From Gnetum montanum (Eukaryota > Streptophyta > Gnetopsida > Gnetales > Gnetaceae), in assembly GCA_015680685.1 (NCBI GenBank), contig MNCI01009291.1, positions 4,940-68,939 of the forward strand: a stretch of DNA of 64,000 bases, given 5' to 3'. A program made the position numbers and the translations under genes. This document shows positions 23,851 to 37,014 of this stretch, piece by piece; the first letter of the stretch is position 1, and each line of letters starts with the position of its first letter. The notes below the pieces were generated by a model. It did no database searches. It worked only from the letters and a program-made list of their open reading frames with translations, and was not told the origin of the DNA.

Positions 23851-25334
23851 CAAAAAATCTTCGAGTAAATGAAACCTTCAAGTTTTCTATTTCTAAAAAC
23901 TGATGATAAAAAATTCAAATCTCTTAAATGGTGATGAATCAAACTTCATATGATTCACCATTGGAAATTTTGTGAAAAATGTGACAATCTACAATAAAAA
24001 CGCATAGCAAAATCTCTATAGAAAATTTCATTACATGTCAATCTTTAAATGCTATCCAAATTTATATAGTTTTTGATAGGCATGAACAAACCTGAAATAA
24101 CTTAATTTTTCTCAACTTTTTTCTTCCTTGTTCTTACTTTAAGCCGTAGAGAATTCAATGGTCTTTCCAAAGCTATATAGCACATACTTTGGTCCATCAT
24201 TCTTTAAGTGAAATCAAACAATCAATTTAGGTTTCTAAAATAGACCTTAAAGGAATTTCAACAACCACTTTGAAACACATTGAAAATATATTGGGAATTC
24301 AAATCAAATGAGAGAAGACTAAAATGGGATAGGATTGAAACTTTGAAATTGACTAAAATGCATATGAAATTGGATAACTAAAACTATGAAACATTGAAAT
24401 AATTGAAACTCCTGAAATACACAAAACTAAAATATGTTGAATTTCTACCTGTCTCCAAGAATAGCACAATATGTTCATATGTGGCCAACAATAACATTAA
24501 GTAGCTTTGATAGAGAGACACAAAAAAGAGAAGGAAAAACCAAAATTACCACTAGAGGAGGTGCTACCAAAGCACTCTTTACTCAACTCCACATGATGGA
24601 GGAGTTTCTCATCTTTCATCTTTGAGGAGGTGCTACTTAAGCACTCTTGACTCTATTCCACAATGGAGGAGTTCCTCATCTTCTCTACACTACTCAAGTT
24701 TGCTACTAAAATTGTAAATATTTGCACATATTTGGAGGGAAAAACAACAACAAAACAAGGGCTTGGAAGTGAAGATACTAAAAAGCACCCTCCACCTCTT
24801 AGGGAGATAACTCCTTATTCACCACTTTCTCTTCTTCTCAACAAAATCCCTTTAGGATCCCTCTTAGATGTCTTCTGTATATCCATACACCTTATTATAT
24901 AACTCTAGAATAATGGTTAGCATACCTTGGTTAAGGTTCTTGATCCAAATTAGGTTTTGGTTAGCTTAGAATTAGGTTAGGGTAGGTGTTTCCAAAGTCA
25001 ACACACCAACCCACCACCTTGTGCACATGGGTGTAAAAGTTTGACTACCAATTTAAGCACATGGATGTGCACATAATTTACAACATATTTTTGGAAAATA
25101 TAATTCCTAACCATATAGACCTACATAAATACAAGGTGCATGACTTATGGGCTTAAACACAAGATAAGAAGAAGAGCATTACAATTCTCTATGAACTTCA
25201 AAGTTCTTTTCCTTTTGCATCCAATTCATGATCTTAATTTTTATTACTTCCATCTTCATTAATCTTAATCTCTTGATGCTCTAGAAACCATGAAACACAT
25301 AAGCATCCTAGACAAGTTTTGACAAGATGTAATG
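23851..25334. mobile_element. 1.48-kb insertion in E0 extra ORF, type unknown
   Basis: Alignment with the E2 coiled coil breaks after 23850 and resumes at 25335, with TTGCA at both edges (23846-23850 and 25335-25339). No domain is recognised inside. The insert has a 69-bp tandem duplication and a Thr/Ser-poor AT-rich body. Ends are not the standard TG...CA, so solo LTR is only one possibility. Confidence 0.45.
24555..24685. repeat. Tandem duplication of about 69 bp
   Basis: 'gaggaggtgctac' ... 'gaggagtttctcatctt' occurs at 24555-24623 and again, slightly diverged, from 24624. It sits inside the 23851-25334 insertion. Confidence 0.85.
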
Positions 25335-25932
25335 TTGCATAGCACTAATAATGATCTTATCCAAGTGTGCCAAGAGAACAAAGAGCTAACCAAGGAAAAT
25401 AGAAGATTACTTAAGGTACAAAAAAAAACAACAATTAAAAGACTACCTTAAGCATTAATAGAAGTAATTGGCCAAATTAAATCAAGATGTGAGGGTGGAA
25501 ACTAAAAATAGAAACCTCTTAATGGAGGAGATGTATGTGATCAAATAGAAATTGGCAATCAAGGTCGCCACCTACAAAAATAAGGTTCTAAAATATGAAA
25601 ACATTAAAAATCACTACATGGACCAAGTTGCCATGTTCAAGAAGGTCAATGAAAAAGACATTCAATTATTCAAAGGAAAGATGAACAACACCCTCTAGCA
25701 ACTTCAACAAAGAGTTAATGCATAGCAACCCATGTTTGATGGACTCAATGTACATAAAAAAACAAAAATATGCATGAAGAAGTTAAAAATCAAAGAGATG
25801 AAAGAATATATTAAGCTCACCAACCTTTGTTATGCAAACCTAGTAATGCTCACTATTGAAAGGCCAAGATCAAAGTTAGAGTAGGTGACTAGTTCATACT
25901 TCTTGTATGAGGATGAATTCAAGATCCGCAAA

Positions 25933-26802
25933 TGATAAGTAGTACTTTGTCTAGCTCTAATATCAGAGCCCTAATATCATATACTTGATATCAGGGCACA
26001 AGAAGTAATGTCAGATATTTGGTAGCACGAGATGTGTGCCAAACTATAAATATAGTGCTTGGATACATAGTTTGGATAATAAATTTTGTTATAGCATACC
26101 ATAGCTCTTGCAGATTCTTTCCTTCAGAGTTAGAATATTTTCCAAAGTGCCCACAGTAGGAGTCATTGAGTGTATGGATCTTTATTCGAGCATTGTTGTA
26201 CCTGAGCATGGTAGTGTGTGCAGCAATAATGATGAGCTTTATAATCAAAGCTTATAGCACCTTGGCTAGCTTAAATGTTTTATTCATGCATGTAATATTT
26301 TGTGAAATTTCAATTAATGCTTCAAGTAATTAAGCTAAATTAAGCTAGCTAGATTAAATAGTAATTAATTAAGCACATAAGTATGATCACTTTGAGCATG
26401 TGCATGACACTTGGTAATCCCAACAATGCTTAACGTCTGATAACCCAACAGCATTATATGTGTTTAGGAAGTGCACGGAAAGTGGAACCAAATACTTATG
26501 TTAGGATAGTTAGTTATTAATTATCAATTAGATTAGTTAAAGTGGTTCATAAATTGAGTTTCAACTTGTTGTTAATCATAGGTGAATAAAATATAAAATA
26601 ATAAAAATCATGTTCCTCAATTACACTTAACCATACGACTAAGCTCCACAAGTGGAGTTGTGAAGACAATGATCATCATGATTAGATTTCATGTCCTAGA
26701 ACTAGTGTACATGGGAATTTAAGGTCTACAAAATTCGACCAAATTTCACGTGAATGCTTGTGATTTGTATGGTTGGGTGTAGAGGTACCTCACCACTCAT
26801 CG
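25933..26802 (+). repeat. E1 5' LTR
   Basis: It begins TGATAAGTAG after the target site and ends CCACTCATCG just before the primer-binding site. It aligns with 35115-35959. A TATA-like 'actataaatatagtgc' lies near 26042, and 'gatatcaggg' type words related to the E3/E4 LTR ends are near 25990. Confidence 0.9.
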
Positions 26803-26803
26803 T

Positions 26804-26821
26804 TGGCATTGTTGTCAAGGA
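26804..26821 (+). promoter_or_regulatory. E1 primer-binding site (tRNA-Asp type)
   Basis: TGGCATTGTTGTCAAGGA follows the 5' LTR. Compared with TGGCGCCGTTGCCGGGGA every difference is a transition, as expected from cytosine deamination. Confidence 0.75.
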
Positions 26822-26989
26822 CCTTTTGTTTGTTACGTGCACTATCTAGGACTTGGTGAAAAAATTATTCAAGATCATTGGAATGAATCCTAAAGTCACA
26901 TCATACATTAAAATAACTACAAAAATTTTAAGAAAGCACACTACATTTCTTGTCTTCTAATACAAGATTTCTTCTTCTCACAAGAATGA

Positions 26990-29540
26990 TTCTCAACCTA
27001 AGTCTGATGAAGCAATTAGTAGGTTCTCGAAAAATACAAAGTGGTATATGCCCATCCCGATGAGCATGTATCCAATTTCACCTTTGTCCTACACTAGGAT
27101 GAATTGTTGTGATGGTGAGACATGAGGGCAACATTGTGCTACTGCCCAGTCAATCCATTCCTACAATGCTCCATCAAAATCTTATGTGGTTGGGAATCCA
27201 AGGGCTTCATGCTAAATATGTTGTGTAGGATAGTGAAGCCAAGGATTGCCATCTGTTTGATGCACAATGTCTAAAGGATCAATAGCTAGAGTAGCACTAT
27301 GAGTCTATGAAGGGGAAGTTGTCCAATGATTTTCCATTCTTGATGAACCAAAGAGATGAAGAGAATCCTTCTCTAGGGGTTTTCCATTCAAAGAGACTCC
27401 TCTCCTTGACTTGGGTGAAGGAGGTCAAAACCAATTGTAATCCACAATCCATAATCCTAGTTTTGGCACAATTGGATCCCATGACAAAGAAGGATCCAAG
27501 GAGGAAAGTCATGGCAGCGATGCTAGAAAGTAGCAAGATCATGGCTGCAACCACCAAAGAGGGGATGCTAGGCACCATGATGGTGCTAGTCCTCCTTCCT
27601 CTTCACCTTAATCATCTTCTTCTTTTTCTTCTAGATCTAAACATAACCCTAGGGGGCATGATCATGATGGAGATGATCAATGAGATCAAGATGAACAGAG
27701 AAACCATCAGGCAGGTCAAGACCCAGGGCATGGGCATTCAAGAGAGGCCCATCACCATGAATGAAGGGATAGCATAGGGCATCATAGGCACCAAAATCAT
27801 GGCCTCAATAAGCCTTTTCTCACTACTTGAAGTATGCTAAACATCATAGAGGTAGTGAGAATCCCTATAAGGCACATAAAGGATAGTTGGATCAAGAGGT
27901 TAGACACGAAAAATATTCCCTGGTTTGAAGGTAGATATAACTTAAATTTGTAGAATCATCTTCAAGCTTTCCATGATGTCTGTGCCTTGAAAAATATAGA
28001 AAAAGACTAGCAAAAGCTTCAGTTGTTTTTCAGGATACTCATCAAAGAAGCAAAAAGTTGGTACTGGTCCTTAGAACTAAAATCCATTAGACAATGGACT
28101 ACACTACTCAAACTGTTTAATGATAAATATCATTAGTACTCCCAAGTATCCAACTTGAGGAAATAGATCCAAGGATGAAAAAAAGCAACATATGAACCCT
28201 TGGATGCCACCATGGACCGATACTATTCTCTATTGCACAAATGTCCTAGCCATGGTTATTCTCAACAAGAGCAACTTTGCCATATCATAGATGGACTCTA
28301 ATCATAAATGATAAGAGCTCTTAGAGTCTATGCCCAAGGGTGATTCTCAGAATTAAGAGCCCATCAGATCCAATGGCTAATTAGCAAGTAGCAAAAGAAG
28401 AAGGAGAGTTAAGGAAATGCAAAAGTATAGAAGAATACAACTACAATCCTTCCATTTGCAAGAGGGAGCTTTGATTTTGTAACAGTGAGGAGGAATCATC
28501 GCTTGATGAGCTGGTGAACCAAAAAATGTTTCCAATTCAAAAATTTACCTCTAAAATTTTTTCTAAGGTAGATCAGTTATGGTTTCTTATGGATAGCAAA
28601 TTTCAAGCTATCCTAAAAATTGCTAAAGAGTCCAAAGAACAAAGTAGTGATCATAACCACAAGAGGTGAAAAGAAGCTGAACGTGCCAATCAAAGTAAGG
28701 GAAATATTACTATAGTAGAGGAATTTGCAAAAAGTAAATCAGATGATGATGGTTGTGTGACATGTACCAATATGAACATCCTAAGGGATGTTTCCCCATC
28801 GTGCCACACTTACAAGAGTCTAGAATGTATACTTTGAATCCACAACTATTAAAAAGGTAAGCACCCATAAGGTTGTCTTATCCTCAAGGCAATCCTAGGT
28901 AGTTCCATCAGCAACAATAGTATTATCCAAGTGGAATTCCACTACAACCATATGAGCAGTATCAATAGTGGCAGCAATCATAGTCATGGGTACTACCACC
29001 ACCAAGGCAACAATACCCTTACAAACAACCAAATCCATATGGGTATTATGTTTAGCAACCCTTCTCTCCACATGACTCTTCTAGTCATGTTTCTCTTTTC
29101 CAACATATCTACTACCCTCCTAAATACTATCAAACTCATTCTCCACATTCAAGGAGGAATACCATATTTTATCCTTATCCTCCTATTCCTGCACATGTTC
29201 CTCCATCCTCAACACAACTACCACCTACTCCATCCATGCGGGGTGAACTTCCAACCCAACTATAGCAACACAACACTACCAGGGTCGTCAATCTACAACC
29301 ATTTCATCAACCAAGTGGTTTAAAACCTCATGCTCATAAAAGATCACTCTTTTGATCCAACAACCCTACTAAGCCCTTATAGACTTAGGCAGCTAGTCAT
29401 CCTACTACTACCTCATCCTCTACAAACCATTCCATCATGTTCCCTTCAAACCAAATGCAACCCTAAATCTATACTATTATGCTCACTCATTCCATATCTA
29501 ATTGAATTTGGGCTAGCAACCTTCCTAGGAAGTTAGCTAA
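26990..29540 (+). pseudogene. E1 gag remnant
   Basis: A His/Ser-rich N-terminal low-complexity part (about 27570-27720) is matched in E4 near 50850-51100. The main gag domain is at about 27950-28450 (YEPLDATMDRYYSLLHKC, SHGYSQQEQL). A zinc-knuckle-like block near 28755-28800 is partly mutated (YQYEHPKGC). A Tyr/Gln/Pro-rich tail follows (about 28870-29330). Many TAG/TAA/TGA codons break the frame. Gag would form the virus-like particle that packages element RNA. Confidence 0.75.
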
Positions 29541-32500
29541 TCTTGCAAGTCCTCTTGTCTACTTATAGATTACTAGGAATAAACCATGTAAAGCTCTTCT
29601 TGATTCAAGTCCTAGTATGAACTTGATTTCTCATGAGATGTATACTTCCTGGAACCTACTACCTCTCAAGAAGAGTAATATTCAATTGGAATTAGCAAAC
29701 TAGTCCATTACTGTTCCATTGGGACTAGTAGAATACATTGTGACCACTATCTATGGGTGGTCTTATCCTACCAATTTCCTAGTAATCAAGGTTAAGAATT
29801 GAAAGGGGGACTTCCCAATCATTATGGGAAGGCCATGGCTAAGCACTATTGATGTAAGAATGGACATCAAAGAACTTTCCTTGAAAATATCTATTGAAAA
29901 TGCATTTGGAAAGATTGAGAAGAAGTAAGTTCCATGCATCATGTATAGTGATATTGGGTGCAATTGCATGTAGAAACTCTAGTTTGTGAAACAAGCACTA
30001 TTTCCTCATGCAAGTAATGTGCACATGAAGTAGATATTCAAAGGTGTCTATACGTAGTAGCCACACAAAAAGAGGGCAACCATTGGCTAACCACTAATTT
30101 TGATAGCAACACAATGTGCATGGAACCTACTAAGAGCTTGATATGTGTTTATGTTGTAGACATGGATGAACTAGAGTAAGTTCATCACTAACCCTCTAAT
30201 AATGCAAATGATGATACCTATTGGGGAGAATTTGAAATTCCTAAAAATTTTAAGCAAAATCCCCTTGAGTTAAAAACTCTACCTACTAGCATTAAATATG
30301 CATTCTTGAAAAATGAAAACCCAATAATAATCAATGCAAATATTGCTCCAAAATAGAAACAAATGTTGTTGAATGTGGTTGAAAAATGGTCAATAGCCTT
30401 TGCATGGTCACATCTTGAACTCACATGGATTGATTCTAGGATATGCCAACATCATATCTACCCTAACCTAGCCATGAAGCCAAAGAGGCAGCCACAATGA
30501 TGGTTGAATCCAAAATTGAAATAAATCATCAAAGAGAATATTAAGAAACTCCTTAAGGTAGGGTTCATCTAGCCCATTGCGGATAGCGAGTGGGTTAGCC
30601 CACTCGTTATTATGTAAAAGAAAGATAGCAAGTGGTGGTTCTACATTGATTTTTGGCTATTGAATATGAAAACATTCAAGGATCATTTTCTATTGTTATT
30701 CATTGATTAAGTTTTGGATACCATATTTAGGCATTGCTAATACAGTTTTCTAGATTTTTATAGTGGCTATAACCAAATCCAGATCATGCCTAAGGACTAG
30801 GCCAAAACAACATTCACAAGTCCCTAGGAAACCTTTCCATATCGCAAGATGTCTATTGGTCTATGTAATGCTCCTGCCACTTTCCAACATATGGTCTTAA
30901 GCATCTTTTAGCAACAAATTAGTAGCAGGTTAAAAGTCTTCATGGATGACTTCTCCATCTATGGAGCTACATTTGAGCAAGCCATAGACTGCCTGGAGTA
31001 AGTACTTAAAAGATGTTTTGAAATAAATATGTAGCTCAATTGGAAAAAGAGTCATCTAATGGTCCATGAGGACATTGTATTAGGGCACAGAATCTCACAA
31101 GAAGGGATTGAGGTCGATCCTGAAAAGAGAGGGATCATCCAAGGAATCACTCATTAACCAAAAATGGTCAAACATGTTCAATCATTCCTTTGACACATTG
31201 GTTGCTACTAGTGATTCATAGAGAATTTTTCTAAGATCGTGAAACTATTTGTTGAACTAACAAAGAAAGATGCTCCATTTGTTTTGGCCAAGGAATTTGA
31301 AAAAGAATTTTAGTAGCTGAAGGAGAAACTTGTAAAAACTTCAATTCTATAGGCACCTAATTGATCCAAACCATTTCACGTTATGATAGATGCATCAAAT
31401 TATGCCTTGGGGGTTATGCTTACATAGTTGGATGATAAGAAACATCCATATTACATTCACTACGCAAGTTGAAGCATTATGGGTGCACAATTGAACTACA
31501 CCATCATGGAAAAAGAATTGATGGTAGTGGTGTTTTCTCTAGAGAATTTTAGGCACTGTCTGCTTGGATATAAATTATTTATGCACACTGATCATAGTTC
31601 CATTCTCTTCCTCATGAATAAGCCAACTATGAGTCCCTATGTCATATGGTGGTTGGTGTTCTTACAAGAATTGGATCTTACGATGATAGATCGAAAGGGA
31701 ACTGAGAATGTGATTGTTGATCACTTGTCTTAGTTACAATGGGATAGCCAAGAGGAGGAAAGTACACTTTTTAATATATTTCCTAATGAACTCCTCTTTG
31801 CCAAGGCTATAACTAAACAATTACCCATTAACTCTAAATTTTACGATGGCATTCTCACCTATCTTCTCACTCAAGAGATGCCACAAGGATTAAACCACCG
31901 GAACAAACAATAGTTTCTTCACCACGTGAAATGCTTCATGGAGATCAATGGGCACCTCTACAAGATGTGCACTAATGTCTTGGTTTGTTGGTTTATCCAT
32001 GATGATAATTAACTATGTGTTTTCCAAGATGCTCATGAGGGTCCTTATGGGGGCCACTTTGCTGGGAGATGCATGGTCATTAAAATCCTGATGACGGGGT
32101 ATTATTGGCCAACACTTTTTAAGGATGCTCACCAATTTGTCCACTCTTATGAATGATACCAATGAGATGATGGAATGACTACTGTGGATTCAACCACTGG
32201 AACCCTTTGACATCTAGGGCATTAACTTCATGGGTCCCATCACCCCCATGTCAAATGGAAAGGCATACATCATAGTCACTATTAACTATTGTACAAAATG
32301 GATAAAAGTAGGAGCCATCACCAACTATACATCTTCTACTACTACTCAGTTTGTATAATAGAATGTTGTAAATAGGTTTGGTATGCCACGTGTGTTAATT
32401 TCTGATAATGGAACCCACTTTACAAGCACTAACTTTTGAAAGCTCATGCAATGATTGGGGGTCAAGCATAAATTAACAATACCTTATCATCCCTAAGCCA

Positions 32501-33070
32501 ACAATCAAGCTAAGGTTACAAATAGGGAAATCACAAAGATCCTAATAAGAACTATTAGCAAATATAGGAGAGACTAGAGCACAAAACTCAACAATGCCCT
32601 TTGGACCTACCGCTCAACATAGAAACTCCCTATAGGCTATTCTCCCTATGAGCTAGTATATGGAAAATTACCAATACTTCCTATTCAATTTGAGCTCCGT
32701 ACACTTTTAATAGCCTGTGACCTTGACCTTGACATAATTCTAGCACAAAAAGAAAGATTAATGAATCTCAACTTTCTAAATAAAAATTGATTAGTGGCCA
32801 TGTCATCTAATGAGTTTCACAAGGCATTTAATAAAAAGTACCATGCCCTTAGAATTAGGAAAGTCAAATTTCAACCAAGAGATAAGGTCCTCTACTATAA
32901 CCCCACACACATACTTGAACAAACTAAGTTCCAAATGTTGTGGAAAGGACCTTATATCATTTACAAAACTTTTTCATCTAAGGCCATGTTGATCTACAAA
33001 CTTGAGAGCCCGAACAAGAAACAACTAGTTAACATGCAACAAATCAAACCTTTCCATGAGAATAAGTAAG
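29541..33070 (+). pseudogene. E1 protease-RT-RNase H-integrase
   Basis: Protease is at about 29585-29960 (KALLDSS..MNLIS, FPIIMGRPWLSTID). RT is at about 30560-31340, with SGYNQIQI, LCNAPATFQHM and the intact catalytic block VFMDDFSIYG near 30940. RNase H is at about 31370-31735 (MIDASNYALGVMLTQLDDKK, LNYTIMEKELMVVVFSLENF, MHTDHSSILFLMN). Integrase is at about 32030-32740; its zinc finger has lost a Cys (HSYE), while the core has ISDNGTHFTS near 32400 and an open 91-codon C-terminal piece at 32794-33069. No chromodomain is seen. Premature stops are largely TAG at former CAG/TGG sites (for example TAGTAG near 31310). Best-preserved pol of the window. Confidence 0.9.
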
Positions 33071-35101
33071 CCAATGTAACAAACACCTCATTGGATGGAC
33101 AACCACGCTTAATCTTCTGAATCTCCTCCTTTTAACCTAGTTGTGGGAGAGATAGCCAACCATGTTAACTATATAAATGACTCATTAGTTTTTCATCTTT
33201 TTTTTTTACACATTGTTGTTTTACACCTTGTTATTTTTTCAACTTTTTGTTTTACACCTTCTTTATCTTATAGATTTTTTTTTACGTTATTGATTTTTTC
33301 CAATTTTTTTTTACAACATTGTTAGTACATTCTATTTTTCTTAAATGTTTTACAAATACTTGTATATTTTTATTTATTTTGGATGTGATTTTCTTATTGC
33401 GTTTTAATAATAACATGCCTTATTACCAACTAGGTATAGTGTGGTTTGTTTGATGTATGCATGTGGTATCTAGTCATTTAATTATTGGTGTCTAGATTCT
33501 AGCTTTGAATTTTGTTACTGATAACTTGGATATGGTTTCTTTTTCATGAAACAAGTAGTAAGTCCATGACATCCACCCATCCAAAAACTCTATGGTGTTT
33601 CTTATTCTAGAAATATGAGGTCCTTTTTTCATTAGTAAAACTTTAATGAACTTGTGACCTTGGTAGTTTCTGGACTTAGAAAGGACTCAAAGGTTGACCA
33701 AGGTGTGACTTCAAGGGGACTCAGTACTCTTTGTTCCTTTCTACTTATTTGGATGCATGTGTGTTTTCATGGATTTCTTACCATTCAATGTCGACCAATA
33801 ATAGGAAGTTAAATAAGTCTTTGCATGGTATGGTTCTCATTTACAAAATGATGAAAATTCAAAGCACATCCCTTAGACAAAATAAACAGGNCATGAAGTG
33901 AGAAAATGCCTTAGTTAGAGGGGATCTTCAGGCATGGGCAACATGTCTTTCTANGTAAGGCATTTTCTCACTTCATGCTTCTCTTTTCTTCTTAAATAAG
34001 GAATAGTGTTTCTTCTGTGGGAGCACTCTTATGTCTCAAGGGGATGGACTAGTCTTAGAGTGGTGATGCAAAGTCATTAAATGTGGTTGGTTTTGGTCTA
34101 GACTAAGGATGGATTTTATCAGGTCATTTAACTACAAAATTCACAAGGGACTTCATGCAACCTTAATTAGAAACTCCATTCTACTTTCTCTCTTATCCAT
34201 CTATGCTTTCCATGCCTCACCTCACTATTGGTGTTCATGTTCTTGTTTGATGTCTTGGTTTTATGTGTCAAAATTCTTAGGTAGTTTCTTCCAAGTTTTC
34301 ATCCTTAACTTTTCATAACTATTAATCATTCATGGGGTCCAAAAATTCCTTGGTTTGAGGATATGAAAATGAAATAAGGGGCATTTTCCTACTTTGGTGA
34401 GGCCCACTTGCATACCTTTTGGTTGGGTTAGTTAAGTTCTCTATCCTTAGACATTCTTACAATCAAATCCTTTTGCATGTTCCATCAATGACATCCAATT
34501 ATGCATATCTTCACAACATTTTTCAATGAAATCCTCTTTTTATTGTTGTGAATTCTTTAACCCTCTTCAAAAATTTCATCATGTTTGGACTTTTCAAAAT
34601 TCAATAATGGACTACTTATCCATTTTACTCTATTTTTCAATCTTCTCGCTAACACTATTAAAGGAATCAATCCACCATAATCACAACCTAGCCAAGTGTA
34701 ACTACCAATGAGACAAGGTACCTAAAATTTATACATTACACATTGCAGACTAATCCACAATTCTGTTGTGATTACAATGAGAAGCATGGACTGGAAGCAA
34801 GACTATCTTCGCCAAAGGATAAGCAGCCGTACCATACAATGAGGACCTTCATGATCATTGAATCTTCTCCCTCGCTCTTTAGTTGCCAAAGGAGTTGGAT
34901 GTCCCCCCCCCCGAAGGTGTTTAATTCTATTATCATGAACACCCAATTTTATAAAATATTGTAAATCCATACACTTCGACACTTACAATCTGTCCATTCC
35001 ATCTGAGTTAGTTTGCATGTTAGTTAATAATCCCATACCTTCCCAATATTTTGTAAGGGACTTGTTCCTTCTTTTGTTCACTTAAGGATGAGTTTTCATT
35101 T
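33071..35101 (+). repeat. E1 3' noncoding region
   Basis: Sequence after pol, with T-rich tracts at 33180-33340, and the family landmarks 'catccacccatccaaaaac' (about 33570) and 'cctactttggtgagg' (about 34390). The part where E0, E2 and E3 have the extra ORF is missing. Sequence passes from the E2-like 'cctagccaagtgtaact' (about 34690) almost directly to the pre-LTR region. A nine-C run is near 34905. Confidence 0.7.
33892..33953 (-). other. Flipped 62-bp segment between two single Ns
   Basis: The bases between N33891 and N33954 are in reverse orientation relative to E2 (about 14020-14060). Reverse-complemented they give the expected family order. As a result 33892-33913 and 33956-33977 form a perfect inverted repeat (catgaagtgagaaaatgcct and its complement). 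The flanking Ns suggest an assembly or gap-filling artefact rather than biology. Confidence 0.8.
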
Positions 35102-35114
35102 AGTCATGGGGGTA
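35102..35114 (+). promoter_or_regulatory. E1 polypurine tract
   Basis: AGTCATGGGGGTA lies directly before the 3' LTR start. It is the clearest copy of the family tract, which primes plus-strand synthesis. Confidence 0.75.
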
Positions 35115-35959
35115 TGATGAATAGTACATTATCTAGCTCTAATATTGGATACCTAATATCGGAGCACAAAAAGTAATTTCAAATATCCAATATTGCGGGA
35201 TGTGTGTTGATCTATAAATATTGCGCTTGGGCACACAGTTTGGGCAATAGATTTTGTCATAGCATACGAAAGCTCTTGAAATTTCTTTTCTCCAAAGTTA
35301 GAATATTTTCCAAAGTGCTTGCAACAAGATTCATTAAGTATACATATCTTTATTCAAGCATTGTTATACCTAAGCACAATAGTGTGTGTAGCAATAAAGA
35401 CAAGCTTTTTGATCAAACCTTGCAACACCTTGGCTAGCTTAAATATTTTATTCATGCATTTAATGTTTTGTGAAATATCTTTTAATTATTCCAAGTAATT
35501 AAGCTAAATTAATCTAGCTAGATTAAATAGTAATTAATTAAGCACATAAGTACGACCACTTTGAGCATGCGTATTAATTCCAACAATGCTTAATGTTTGG
35601 TAACCCAACAATGTTATACATGTTCAGAATGTGCATAGAAAGTGAGATCAGTTACTTATCGTAGGATAGTTAGTTATTAATAGTAATTAGATTAGTTAAA
35701 GTGGTTCATAAATTAATTTCAACTTGTTTTTAATCATAGGCAAATAAAATATACAATAATAAAAATCATGTGCCTAAATTATACTTAACCATACAACTAA
35801 GCTCCATAAGTGTAGTTGGAAGACAACGATCATCATGATTAGATTTCATGTCTAGGAACCAGTGTACGTGGGAACTTAAGGTTTACCAAATTTGACCAAA
35901 TTGCACGTGAACGCTTATGATTCATATGGTTGGGTGTAGGGATACCTCGCTACTCATCA
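35115..35959 (+). repeat. E1 3' LTR
   Basis: It runs from TGATGAATAGTACATT to CTACTCATCA and aligns with 25933-26802. TATA-like 'tctataaatattgcgc' is near 35212. It ends at the resumed E0 coiled-coil ORF. Confidence 0.9.
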
Positions 35960-36370
35960 ACAAAGAAACAAAGTAGAAGCTGGAAGTAGCTAATGCAAAG
36001 CTTGAGGTTCTCAAATCAAAATTTGAAGATTAGTAAGCAATTGTACAAAACGTGGCCAAGAGAATGGTAGACCACCAAGCATTGAAAGCATAGTGATAAC
36101 ATTCAATATTGAGTGCACATAATTCATTGCCTAGTTTGTTAATGCTAAGGAATTAGTTTCTTCTTTACCTTGCCCTTGGGATGTGCCTACATCATCCACT
36201 ATGCAGCTTGAATAATAAATGACCCTAGAAGCAAGAAGGAGAACATGAAGATGCTATTGAAGGTATTCAATCTTCCAAAATAAGTAGTAGGATAGCCGCA
36301 ACCACAACCAAGGTAGGAGAAGCAACAACAAGAGCCACCACCTTGAGGCACAACTTAAGGCATATAACTT
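35960..36370 (+). pseudogene. E0 extra 3' ORF, C-terminal end
   Basis: Continues the sequence broken at 25932: 'acaaagaaacaaagtagaag' corresponds to E2 near 19556. It ends in a Gln/Pro-rich tail (about 36290-36350) like that of E2 near 19900. Stops interrupt all frames. Confidence 0.65.
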
Positions 36371-36560
36371 GTATCATCTTTTATACATATCAACTAAAGC
36401 AATTTTTGTACTATATTCTATTTTTTAAAGTATCATTGTAAAGAACTCAAATAATTTTTTATTTCACGCAACACTCAAGTCTTGATTACCTAGTCAGTCA
36501 GTTCCATATTTCTCCAATTTTGTTAACTCAACAATAATTTTTTTGTCATTCATGGGGGTA
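36371..36560 (+). promoter_or_regulatory. E0 3' noncoding end and polypurine tract
   Basis: T-rich DNA ending CATTCATGGGGGTA (36547-36560), directly before the E0 3' LTR. Confidence 0.65.
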
Positions 36561-37014
36561 TGATGAATAATAAATCAGTTAGTTACATCAATGTATATGC
36601 ATTTATGTAGCTTGGATTTGACATAGTCTCTATAAATTACTATTTAATGTGTGTACCCACCATATTTATGGCACCTTTTGACCATTCTGTAGGTATCACT
36701 TATAGTTTTCTTTCATGAAAGTTAGAATATTTTCTCTCAGAGTGCCCGCAACATGGATTGAATGAATTATATAAAGCTTTATTCAAGTGCATGATGCACC
36801 TAGACACACTTGCATGGAAATAATAAATTCAAGCTCTATTCTATTCATTGTAGCACTAGAATTAGAATTTTAATTTAGTTTCTGGTAATTTATTTTTTAC
36901 ACAAATAATTGTATTCTTTATATGATTGCATTTATTCAATTTGCATAAACATGAATGACTTTAAGCATAAAATATCAATGCTTGGTAATATCAACAATGA
37001 ATCACATGCGATAT
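36561..37014 (+). repeat. E0 3' LTR, left part
   Basis: It starts TGATGAATAATAAATC after the polypurine tract. It contains the LTR words 'tgcttggtaatatcaacaat' near 36980 and is cut by E3 at 37014. The right part is 52951-53392. Confidence 0.75.

Larger units (their letters stand above)
22380..25932 (+). pseudogene. E0 extra 3' ORF, N-terminal domain and coiled coil (interrupted)
   Basis: The same domain order as in E2: 'aagattaaggacattaccat' (about 22610), a Trp/Cys-Tyr block, the 'aacctaccccaactaatg' NLPQL-like block (about 22890) and a RkLC..YVND-like block (about 22985). The coiled coil follows from about 23040. Stops are frequent. The tail is broken by a 1.48-kb insertion at 23851-25334 and then by E1 at 25933; the C-terminal end is at 35960-36370. 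Confidence 0.65.
25933..35959 (+). mobile_element. E1: complete-length Athila-like retrotransposon inside E0
   Basis: E1 has two LTRs (25933-26802 and 35115-35959), a tRNA-Asp-like primer-binding site, gag, protease, RT, RNase H, integrase, 3' noncoding DNA and a polypurine tract. The flanks GCAAA (25928-25932) and ACAAA (35960-35964) agree at four of five bases, and removing E1 rejoins the E0 coiled-coil ORF, which matches uninterrupted E2 sequence near 19550. It lacks the extra 3' ORF. Stops throughout make it non-autonomous now. Confidence 0.9.

Noticed and set aside
27307-27777. 156-codon plus-strand open frame (Met/Leu-rich)
   Set aside because: It is out of frame with gag. Another frame gives the His/Ser-rich sequence seen in E4, so this is a frame shadow.
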